Positions 55,736-64,000 of a DNA stretch of 64,000 bases are shown here, in pieces. The stretch lies in contig JAHQRK010000001.1 of NCBI GenBank assembly GCA_019828595.1, positions 2,976,001 to 3,040,000 on the forward strand, in the 5' to 3' direction. Below the pieces are notes generated by a model. That model ran no database searches. It was not told where the DNA came from and saw only the letters and a list, made by a program, of their open reading frames with translations. The translations under genes and the position numbers were made by a program. Source of the stretch: Aphanomyces cochlioides (taxonomy: Eukaryota > Oomycota > Saprolegniomycetes > Saprolegniales > Verrucalvaceae). Each line of letters starts with the position of its first letter. The stretch's first letter is position 1.

Positions 55736-55738
55736 TAA

Positions 55739-56286
55739 AACAATTTCTACGGATACAACCCAACGTTTTCCGGATTATGAAATTCCTGAGCTCCAAGGAA
55801 GTCACTTCAATCTCAACAACTTCACATCCCGACTTTAGTCGATAGGATGCCATAAGCAGTCGAGCGCTCGACCAAAAACGCAATGCATAGGAAAGGGGAC
55901 GTCCGAATTGGACGAGCAGATGTGATCGATCTCACACTTTTGAAGTGCGACAATGGAAGATTGAAGGTCGATCGGGCGACATCAACAACTTCGCCAAATT
56001 GAAATTAAAAAAAGTAATTTTAATTTTAACAGAAAAAATGCCTGCAATAAAATGAATTTCGATCACAGAGATGGTTGAAATGTCAACAAAGAGCTCGCGC
56101 TGAAGAGCCCGAATACCTTGCAGATGATGAGCATTGAGAGCTACAGGATGAAGATGCGATGAAGAGATTGTCCGGGGCGATTGTATGGCTGTTGAATCTA
56201 TGAAACGGGACGATTGACGCAGAATCGTGGTGAAGGATGATCATTCTTGTTTTATGTCTGGCTCGACAAAACCAACACTCGGGCAT
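55739..56286. other. Intergenic stretch upstream of phosphatase gene
   Basis: No supported gene; AT-rich. Confidence 0.4.
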
Positions 56287-56296
56287 TATCCGGATG
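56287..56296. promoter_or_regulatory. TATCCGGATG site, phosphatase gene
   Basis: One base from the palindrome, 31 bp upstream of the ATG at 56327. Its last three bases form an in-frame ATG (56294), which I do not use as the start for this reason. Confidence 0.4.
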
Positions 56297-56326
56297 AAAC
56301 TCAAAGAAAACGCCAAACACAGCCGA

Positions 56327-57626
56327 ATGGCGATGTGGAAGAAGGTGCTGGGAGGACTGAGCGCCGCCGAGACAAGAAATACCCCAAGATATGCAACCTT
56401 GGAGGAAGAATTGGATGGAGAAATGAAGTCTTGGTGGCAGCCTTTGCAAGAGGCGATTGCCGGTGGAAAAATCCACGAGTACGCTCCGGTTCAAGAATTT
56501 CTGCGCAAGGTAGACATCACTCAATGGATGACAATAACGTGAATCTAGAGCGCACTCATGAACGAAGAAGCGTTTGCGGAAGAATACCGTGAGATTCGAA
56601 ACAGTGTGGAAGGAGCACCGTGGTTTCAAGCGGCATTGACACCTCAAACGGCCGCGACGAAAGAGAAGAATCGATACCGCGATGTTCTTCCGTTTGAAAA
56701 GACCCGCGTCCGCCTTCGACCACAGACCAATGATCCGGCTGGCGATTACATTAATGCGAATTTTATCTTCGAAGACCAATACATTGCATGCTCCGCGCCG
56801 ACACCGAATGCCATTGTGGACTTTTGGTCCATGGTTTGGTATGAAAATGTCCATGTGATCCTCATGCTGACCAACTTTGTCGAGCGCCAAATGGTAGTTC
56901 CTCTATGTCATTTGCACCACATTTATCATGATTTCGTCGTTGTAGCTGAAGGCTGACATGTATTGGGACACGAAAGGTCAAATTGTCGACGTGGGGGAGA
57001 TCACGATCCAACTCAAGCAAGTAGAAGTGTCATCGCGGGGGTATACCATTCGTACTATAGAGCTCACACACCGTTCACGTACGATATACATCTCTCAGCC
57101 ACATGAATGCTCATTTCTAATCGTATAGTGTCTACCAAGCGAACATTGTACCACGTCCAGCTCACAACTTGGCCAGATCATGGCGTGTTGCAGGACTTCC
57201 GAGTCATTCAGCCCATGCTACGGCTTGTGAATGGACTCAATCAAAGGAGCCGTTGCGAATCAGACCCACAACTCCCTCGGCCTGTTGTTGTTCACTGCAG
57301 GTGAGTCGACATTGTGGTTTTGATTCCACTGAGGAGCTTCTTTAGTGCTGGCATTGGTCGATCTGGGACGTTTATAGCCATTGACACGATCTTAAAGCAG
57401 CTCCGAGAGGCAGCGACATCGCTAAGCAATACTGACACTGCAGAACGCTTGGCCAATGCGCTGAACATTCGTTCGATCGTCCATCGTCTACGATGCCAGC
57501 GTCCAGGCATGGTCCAAACGACGGTAAGTGAGTCCCTTGTCCAGCGACTTATGAAGTTTCTCCATGTAGGAGCAATATCAAATGATATACGAGTACATCC
57601 GCGCGGTCTTGGCCGGCCAAAGTTAG
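56327..57626 (+). CDS. Classical protein tyrosine phosphatase, six exons
   Basis: 355 residues when assembled. Exons 56327-56509, 56549-56893, 56946-57078, 57129-57300, 57346-57523, 57570-57626. The PTP blocks appear in order: KNRYRDVLPFEKTRVRL, DYINANFIF, the FWSMVWYENVHVILML strand-helix, the WPDHGVL loop with the general-acid Asp, and the P-loop VHCSAGIGRSGTF with nucleophile Cys near residue 277 and its Arg. The Q-loop region reads RPGMVQTQEQYQMIYEYI, with conserved glutamines. It removes phosphate from phosphotyrosine in the cytoplasm; there is no membrane or targeting segment. Substrate unknown. It converges with the large surface protein gene (68 bp between stops). Confidence 0.93.
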
Positions 57627-57694
57627 ATGACTTATGTGTATTAGTTGAAAAGAAATAGACAACTCGAGACGCAAAACTTCAAAACTCTTCCTCT

Positions 57695-60600
57695 CTACTC
57701 GCGGTGGTCCAAGAGCGGATAATATCCATCTTCCAAGCTGTCCGAGCGGCGCTGGCGGTTCAAAACCACCAGGAGGACGCCACCGACCATTAGAAGACAT
57801 GCAGAGGCGATCACACCCGTCGAGACGCCGATATCGCTGCTTGACTCTTCGACGAACAATTGTTGAGCATCATCCGAGAGCGTCTTGGGCTCAGTTACGA
57901 CACAACGGTACACATCTTCTTCCTCGTTCAAGCCACCAAAGAGAGGCTGGCATTGTGCTGAACCGCATGAATCGCAGCACGTTTTCTTTTGGAATGCAAC
58001 GACTGTTTCCTCCTTGGTCGAAGCATACACGGTTCGCCCTTGGCATGCATAGAACGGAGCCACAGCACCGCTCGCGGCACATTTGTCAGCGCAGAGACCG
58101 AAAGGGCAATCCCAGTCAGGTTTATCGCAGTTTTTGATCGTGAACGACTTGGACGCTGGCAAACTTTGGGTTTTGTTGGCTTGATATGTGCTCTCGTATG
58201 TGAAATTGCATGAAATGGTGAACGTCGTGTCGGCGCGAGTTGTCGGGACTGATTGCATTTGGAAGCTGAAGCGGCGAATGAGCGAGCAATTGCGCGACTT
58301 GGATTCAAAGAGGAGCGCCGGTGCCTTTGTCGTTTCATACTGGACAGCACAGCTGACACCAGTCGAGACCCAAGGGAGCGTCTGGGTTTCATTCACGACG
58401 AGACCAGCGAGGGGATTGAAATCAAACGTGAGCTCGGCAAAGTCGCTTTCAAAGTAGTTGCATAAAGCGCCGCCGGTCGCATCAGCGTTGCTCGACGCTT
58501 GGTACCACATGCCATCAAATTCATCGTTGAGGCAGATGCGTTGGTTCAAGTGGAGGTAGATGTGGAAGACAAATTTCTTGACGAGACCGCATTGAGACCA
58601 CGCTTCCAAGCGAAGGACAGCGTGTTCACCGTCAAATGTGAGCAGTTGCTTGTCATCGATCGAGCGCCAGTCGCCGCCGTCAACATTAAAGCGCCAGAAG
58701 ACATATTGCTTGTCGTCCACGAGAACCGTGCGGTCGTTCAAAGTGCTCGAGACAGCCAAGAGCTCTTGAATCCGCGCGACGTGGGCGCATTTGCCTTCGT
58801 TCGTCTTGCCAAACGAGGAGCATTCCAACAGCAAATGGATTTCCGTCGCAGATTGGTATCCCTTGTCAGGAAAGACTTGGGCGATGAGCTCTTTCGTCAC
58901 AGTCTTGTAGTCAGGTTTGATGTCGGCAGTGGCTGTGAAGAATGTCGAGCCAAGAGCGACGAGGCATTGCTCAGTGACGCAGCCAGCATCCGAGCCAGAG
59001 CAAACTTTGGCAGGAGCGGTTGCATTGCCGCATTGGTAGTCGTGCCAGTATTCTTGGAGCTTGGTTTCAAGCTTGCAGCAACGAGTGCATTGGTTGTCAG
59101 GCACAGGACGGGCAACGTTCAGCGAGCCAAGGTCTGAGCCGAAGGGCGACTGCTGGAGTCGCGTGACGATATCAGGCGTGATCTTGTCAACGAAGCAACT
59201 GTTTCCGCTGGGGAACGAAGCATCTGGCACATAGACCGAGTCAAACATTGCCTTGCGGGAAAAGCGCTTGAAATCGCAGCGCTCTTCGCCGCAGACATCA
59301 TTGACGACATTTTCCGCGCTGGAGTAGGCAAAGTGTGCATCCAGCACAGCTTGAGCCGCTTGAATATTCTTCGCAGAGTACTCGGCAACAGCTTGAGGCT
59401 TGAGCACGGCGGTAGAGTCGAGACAAGATGGCTGGTCGCAAACTGGTGCGGGGCATTTGGCTCGGCTCGTTGGACGGAATCGATCCACCACAGCAAGACA
59501 GACTTCGCAGTCAGCTGCAGCATGGTAGCCTTGGGCTGTCATCTTGATGGAGTAAATTCCGGGGGTGCTGAAGGAAATGTTGTTGCCGATCGTATCGCGA
59601 TGAGCCACAAAGTAACTCCACGGGTAGTCTCTCGCAAGGACAATCGGTGATTTTGAGCTTGGAAGGGGCTGGACTTGCGAGACTTGAACCTTGACCAAGG
59701 GCGATCCTTTCGTGGCTGTGTCGTCGTTCAAGTCGCCATCGTTCGTCCGTGAGAAGGAGACGTAATTGCTGCGAGGGTATGGGATGCGCGAGATGGTCTT
59801 GGGGTAGAGATTCCCAATGCGGCATGAATTGGCATCACTCTTGCCGTCCGTCGCGCGCGTGATGTCGTAGCTGTACTTGCGACCACTCCAGTAGCACGCA
59901 CAGTTTTCCTTGGGCGAGCGAACGCACACACGCTGGCCGTCTTCGATGGTTTCTTCAAATCCACTTGGGCATTTGCAGTAGCATTGGCGGTGGCCATCGG
60001 GGTCCACGTAGACAACAGGAAGGCCATTTGGAAGTGACTTGGCGCAGTGAAAGCTCTGGACTGTCTTGAACGGATTGTGCTGGAAGAGATCGGCTTCTTG
60101 GGGGAGCAGCACCGAATCGTCAGCAATTGCAGAGTGGGCAGATTGGCATGCACTTGCTGATACACCACCAGAGCAAACGTAGAAGTTGAAAACCGTGTGA
60201 ACATTGCATTCTTCTTCGTACGCAACGATGGCGTCGTGGGTGTCTTTGTCGCCAAATAAACTCACAATAGCAGCTGGACTCTTGGTGTAGTTCTGGCCAA
60301 ATTCATTGAGCGAGCAGTAAACATTGCCAAAGGGAGTAAAGTACTTTGAGATTTCATCCACGGTGAGGTGACTTGACGAAGCAGTCTTGCCTTCCGTGAG
60401 GAGGACAGTGGAGAACGTCACATCACACGTCTTGCCGCCAGTGAGAAATTTTCGTTCGGCATTGGCAAGCTTCTGCATCCACTTCGAGAAGAGGACAATC
60501 GTGGACGTATCCAAGCACTTGGACACGGCAAAGACGACATCAACGGCGCAAGGTCCGTCCACCGCTGGGAATTGGTTGCAGCGTGGGGAGGCAGCCGCAG

Positions 60601-60853
60601 CGGCAGCTACATCCGCGTCAAGAAAGAGGGGAGTCGAGCCCCCTCGTCCGTCCACGTCCATTGTGACGACATCAGATGTAGCTTGTGAGTAAACTGCACG
60701 CCATGGCGAATGCTCTTGTTGGTGTTGGAGATGCAACGCAATCTCATTGTTGAATTGGACATACGATGAAGCGATTCCCGCCGCAATCGCCGCGTACCAG
60801 CCGAGAGATGTCAACATGGCTGCAAATACAAGAATGAGGGACAAGGCAGTCAT
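57695..60853 (-). CDS. Large Cys-rich single-pass surface protein of unknown function
   Basis: 1052 residues, intronless. The N-terminus has a hydrophobic segment (LSLILVFAAMLTSLGWYAAI) acting as a signal or anchor. The long ectodomain has many paired cysteines (for example CYCKCPSGFEE, CTRCCKLETKL, CCDSCGSAQC), several N-glycosylation sequons and no domain I recognise, though one EGF-like or TNFR-like Cys motif is near residue 300. A second membrane segment near the C-terminus (GVIASACLLMVGGVLLVVL) is followed by a short tail, NRQRRSDSLEDGYYPLLDHR, which contains a YxxL-type and dileucine-like sorting signal. It could be a cell-surface or endolysosomal receptor. Confidence 0.7.
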   Translation of the reverse strand: MTALSLILVFAAMLTSLGWYAAIAAGIASSYVQFNNEIALHLQHQQEHSPWRAVYSQATSDVVTMDVDGRGGSTPLFLDADVAAAAAASPRCNQFPAVDGPCAVDVVFAVSKCLDTSTIVLFSKWMQKLANAERKFLTGGKTCDVTFSTVLLTEGKTASSSHLTVDEISKYFTPFGNVYCSLNEFGQNYTKSPAAIVSLFGDKDTHDAIVAYEEECNVHTVFNFYVCSGGVSASACQSAHSAIADDSVLLPQEADLFQHNPFKTVQSFHCAKSLPNGLPVVYVDPDGHRQCYCKCPSGFEETIEDGQRVCVRSPKENCACYWSGRKYSYDITRATDGKSDANSCRIGNLYPKTISRIPYPRSNYVSFSRTNDGDLNDDTATKGSPLVKVQVSQVQPLPSSKSPIVLARDYPWSYFVAHRDTIGNNISFSTPGIYSIKMTAQGYHAAADCEVCLAVVDRFRPTSRAKCPAPVCDQPSCLDSTAVLKPQAVAEYSAKNIQAAQAVLDAHFAYSSAENVVNDVCGEERCDFKRFSRKAMFDSVYVPDASFPSGNSCFVDKITPDIVTRLQQSPFGSDLGSLNVARPVPDNQCTRCCKLETKLQEYWHDYQCGNATAPAKVCSGSDAGCVTEQCLVALGSTFFTATADIKPDYKTVTKELIAQVFPDKGYQSATEIHLLLECSSFGKTNEGKCAHVARIQELLAVSSTLNDRTVLVDDKQYVFWRFNVDGGDWRSIDDKQLLTFDGEHAVLRLEAWSQCGLVKKFVFHIYLHLNQRICLNDEFDGMWYQASSNADATGGALCNYFESDFAELTFDFNPLAGLVVNETQTLPWVSTGVSCAVQYETTKAPALLFESKSRNCSLIRRFSFQMQSVPTTRADTTFTISCNFTYESTYQANKTQSLPASKSFTIKNCDKPDWDCPFGLCADKCAASGAVAPFYACQGRTVYASTKEETVVAFQKKTCCDSCGSAQCQPLFGGLNEEEDVYRCVVTEPKTLSDDAQQLFVEESSSDIGVSTGVIASACLLMVGGVLLVVLNRQRRSDSLEDGYYPLLDHRE

Positions 60854-61777
60854 CGATCTTCCATAGACAATGTTCCATGACGCACATCTGGTGTTCGAAT
60901 CGATCGATAGAAGAAAGCGAGAGGTCGAAAGGTTGTCCCTTCGTCTTCAGCGTCTTCAACTTTGAAAATCTTCCATCAATATAACCTCAAAAAATTATAT
61001 AAAATTTCACAGGATGTCCAATGTTGTTATTCAAACAGCACCGATGTCCCGATGACACAGGTCTCTCTGTGTTCATCTTGCTTGCCCAGGACAGACCAGC
61101 AGTGTTGCTATGTTAACACCATCTATCTTTGATGCTGAATCTAGATATGTGACTAAATTGGACTCAATGCCTACAGTGAGCCCACAGCGAAAAAAAAGAG
61201 ATCTATCCGCCTGGTCGGTCAACTTTGACACACCATATCTCGCCAACGGAGACGAATTGTAGTTTCCACAAATTAACCAATCAAAGAGGAGATCCTAAGC
61301 TGTTTACTGAGCCAATCAGCGTTGAATATTTCGATTATTTTTGAAAAAAAATTCTGCAGAGAATGTAACTGTAGCAATTATTTCGGAACAGAGTAGTATA
61401 AAATTCCGGATAATATGCCAAATCTGTGGTTTGAAAGCGAATGTGGATGCGTGGCTGGACGTTTTCGAGGTCGCTCTGCTGGAGAATGGGCACAGCGCTT
61501 GATACTGACGTCCGATATGAATGGAAGCCTGTAGAAAATGCTCTGCAGGATTGGCCCTCTCAGGTTTTTTGTCACTAGCATTGTGAAAACAAAAGTATAA
61601 GAGGCCATACATGAATTTGATGCACGACATTGGGGTTCTCAGTAGGTTTTGGAGATGATAAAGCTCGATTGCATGGAGTTTTAGCTAGCTTCGAGCATTC
61701 TATTTGTTGCATTTAACTAGACTCACGGACAATTAGGAGTTGATCTTCTCGAGCTCAACGGTGGCGACACTGCAGTC
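60854..61777. other. Intergenic stretch
   Basis: No supported gene. It contains one ATTCCGGATA (61403-61412), far from any start codon I recognise. Confidence 0.4.
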
Positions 61778-63167
61778 TTACCATTGATCAAGGTCGCTCT
61801 GGACAAGTCCATTTGCTGCTTCAAACCGTGGTGCTGATTTATCAAAGTGCAGAACTCCACGTATCCGCTTCTTCGTCGCATGAAATAGAGGCTCAAGCTC
61901 GATTTGGTTTGTCGTCTTGGTAAACTTCTCTTTGTTTGGCTTGCTAATTCGAGCCGTCAGTATTCTTGGTTTGACCCATTTCATGTCGACATCCAAGTCC
62001 ACTTTATCCTCGTCGAGACCAGCCAAGGCAGCGTCAGGAAGCCACCTGCGACCAAATGGCCCGACTGCTTCTGCTCGACTTGAAGCTTTTCCAAACGGCA
62101 CTCCTCTCTGTGGCGTCTTGAGAGATGGTAGGGAATACGTCCCAGGTCCAAGCGATGACTGGGGCGTCAGTCGAGCAGCAAAGGTCTTGAGTCTCTTTGC
62201 CCCTTTGTATTTGCATTGCACGTGATCACGACCATGGCCATGCGTCCATGCCAGACCACGTTCAGATGTCCAAGCTTTGTGGATTTGACTCAGCTTCCAC
62301 TCGGAGGACGACGTGGTGGCCAAACGCGGCTTTGCGTTGCCACCAAATCCAGCCACGAGCTTCGTCCCCGACTTCTGCTGTGTCCACGTCGAGTGAACCT
62401 GCGGCTGAAGCCATCTCTCGTCGGACAACGTTGCTCGAGACAATCGACTGACGCATCCTTTCTGTCGATGCTTGACAATAGTCGACCGCGTGCGCTCAGC
62501 TTGCTCGATCAATGGCGTCTTGCAAACACGGCGATCAACTAATGCATACGATATGGTGTGGTAGCCCACGGCCTTCCTTGGCCTCTTGTCTCGAGTCTTT
62601 GTCTTGGAGACTGTCGAAAGCACTTCTTTGACAAATTCCTCGACAGACGACGCCGCCGACTCGGTGTCTGAATCGTCCAATTGATGAGCCGGCGCTTTTG
62701 CTTCCAGCGGCATCGAAGATGGCCAAGCGTAGCCGACAAGGCGTGGCTTCACGACCGCGTCCGCGCGGGCTACGTTGTATGTTGCAGGTCCAACTGCATC
62801 CAGTAAGTCGATCTATCTCATTTTCATCGATGTACCTGTTGACTTGCGTTGTCCAGTCGCCTTGTCGGCTCTTGGAAACGACAGCGCTGGGCCTTTGGTC
62901 ATGCAGGCATCGTAGTTGGGATTGTACTTGGCTGGCGGTGGATTTGACGGCAGCCTTAGATGTCCGACCGATCGAACGAGCGCATCAATGCCAGCTAAAA
63001 CACCCACCGCTGGGTTCTTTCCTTGATTGCTCTTGGCTTTCCTCTCCTGGCGAAAGCGCGGTGCTTTGCCAAACGTCGTCGTGCCTCTCTACGAGCCATG
63101 AACCATCCTACGACCTTGAAAGTGCGTGGATTCCTACTTGGCTGTCGTCGTTGACGTGTCCGCCCAT
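61778..63167 (-). CDS. SHIPPO (STPG)-repeat axonemal protein, three exons
   Basis: 432 residues when assembled. Exons 63138-63167, 62836-63088, 61778-62793. Several Pro-Gly-rich SHIPPO-type motifs: GTTTFGKAPRF, PPPAKYNPNY followed by GPALSFPRADK, VGPATYNV and SLGPGTYSLPS. A later GVPFGKASSRA copy precedes the unrelated C-terminus. Proteins with these repeats (ODF3, STPG2, CFAP-type) are found along or inside flagellar microtubules. The start at 63167 (MGGHVNDDSQ) is the first ATG in a frame that joins by good splice sites. Strong match to the repeat class; the exact ortholog is not identified. Confidence 0.82.
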
Positions 63168-63425
63168 TGAAACTGCCGTCTCAATATTGGATCTTGAAGG
63201 GAGCATCCTCAGCCTTAACAATCACAGCCACTCGTCCAAGTGCACCGGTCAAGGCCATAGGTCAACATTTGCACGGAGGTGTGCCTTAGAAAACGAAGTA
63301 AAGACAACAACATTAATGCAGGAAAGCTGGAGGAGCTCACGACAACGCTCTCTGACAGTTACATCACTTCGTAATTTTAACTGCCACGTGCAGCGAATAC
63401 GCCATGACCTGTACGCCAAGCAGTA

Positions 63426-63942
63426 ATGGCCAAGGAATATTGGACAATCCACGACGACTGCCTTGGTGTTACACCTGCAACATGCGCTGTCGATTCTTCA
63501 GAAACTAGACGACAATTGCCAGTAGACGCTGACAAAGTAGGGCTCGTCTCTGTTCCCAGCTGGAGAAAGGTCATCATGGCCATAACTGGAGAATATACAT
63601 CGCCTCTTCCAAGTTCTCGCCAATCTCAATCCACAGGCAATTGACTCTCGAGTGTATTTCCACACTTGTAAGATGACGACAGGGCTGAGTGTGCATATTC
63701 CTAGATGGTCTTGAATCCACCATTGTTATGGTTCTGCACACGACTGCACACGACAGAAGCGTTGCGTTGCAACTCGAGGAAGACGAGACGTGCCTTGGAG
63801 TTTTGCCTAGATCGTTCTTTCTTACAGAACAAGTTTTCGTCCATCAACTCAAGCACAACGAGATTTGTCTGCCGCTTGAATGCAGACAGCCAGTCACGGC
63901 TATCGTATCAATATGTTGCACGCTGCTGCCTCGACTCTGAAG
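63426..63942 (+). CDS. Unknown gene at the right edge, structure unresolved
   Basis: Plus-strand frames suggest a multi-exon gene starting MAKEYWTIHDDCLGVTPATC at 63426. A probable intron (GTAAGATGACG...CCTAG, 63669-63704) joins an exon ending DSRVYFHT to one running YGLESTIVMVLHTTAHDRSV to a stop at 63942. The exon or exons between 63540 and 63600 could not be joined in frame. No family recognised. It is divergent from the SHIPPO-repeat gene (258 bp between start codons). Confidence 0.35.
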
Positions 63943-64000
63943 ACGCAATATCCTCTAGGAGAGAATGGGAAGGACGACCACCCATGCTGGTGAAGGCAAG

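Noticed and set aside
60960..61777. Small frames on both strands (for example 61316-61630)
   Set aside because: No domain, no splice partners, AT-rich; treated as non-coding.

Overview
This is a nuclear segment from a eukaryote, most likely an oomycete (stramenopile), probably Saprolegniales. The genes are close together and many carry several very short introns (about 41-60 nt, GT-AG with two GC-AG cases). A UDP-glucose pyrophosphorylase/phosphoglucomutase fusion typical of stramenopiles is present, together with Crypton and PIF/Harbinger transposons and genes for a flagellated cell (RAB28, a BBS-type chaperonin-like protein, a SHIPPO-repeat protein). I saw no tRNA, rRNA or CRISPR array. The species call is an inference; the exon models were assembled by hand from reading frame, splice sites and conserved motifs.

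Region 1 (1-13.6 kb) is an accessory cluster. An almost complete PIF/Harbinger transposon sits 32 bp upstream of the first of seven related genes or relics for small membrane proteins with a variant RING-CH zinc finger. Three of the seven (A, F, G) look intact. One has a single in-frame stop, one has its N-terminal half inverted, one is frameshifted and one is highly diverged. Between them lie two copies, identical in protein sequence, of a secreted Gly/Asn/Tyr-repeat protein on the opposite strand.

Region 2 (13.6-33.5 kb) is core genome: a choline-transporter-like protein, a CUE-domain protein, ribosomal proteins eL22 and P2 sharing a divergent promoter, RAB28, mitochondrial ferredoxin, two tandem intron-rich K+ channels with cyclic-nucleotide-binding domains, an 830-residue coiled-coil protein, and the UGP/PGM fusion.

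Region 3 (33.5-52.4 kb) carries DMC1 (13 exons), a YME1-type i-AAA protease, an unknown helical protein, a TBC RabGAP, a TMEM41/VTT protein, two paralogous proteins ending in an RVxF-like motif, a glutamate-carboxypeptidase-like membrane protein that has lost its catalytic core, a mitochondrial 2-Cys peroxiredoxin, a foldback element with 220-bp arms, a BBS-type chaperonin-like gene and a PEX22-like gene. A palindrome, TATCCGGATA, recurs 25-70 bp upstream of the start codons of nine genes in regions 2-4 and is a candidate promoter element.

Region 4 (52.4-64 kb) has a Crypton tyrosine-recombinase element next to a 525-bp MITE, a classical protein tyrosine phosphatase, a 1052-residue single-pass surface protein, a SHIPPO-repeat axonemal protein and a partial unknown gene at the right edge.
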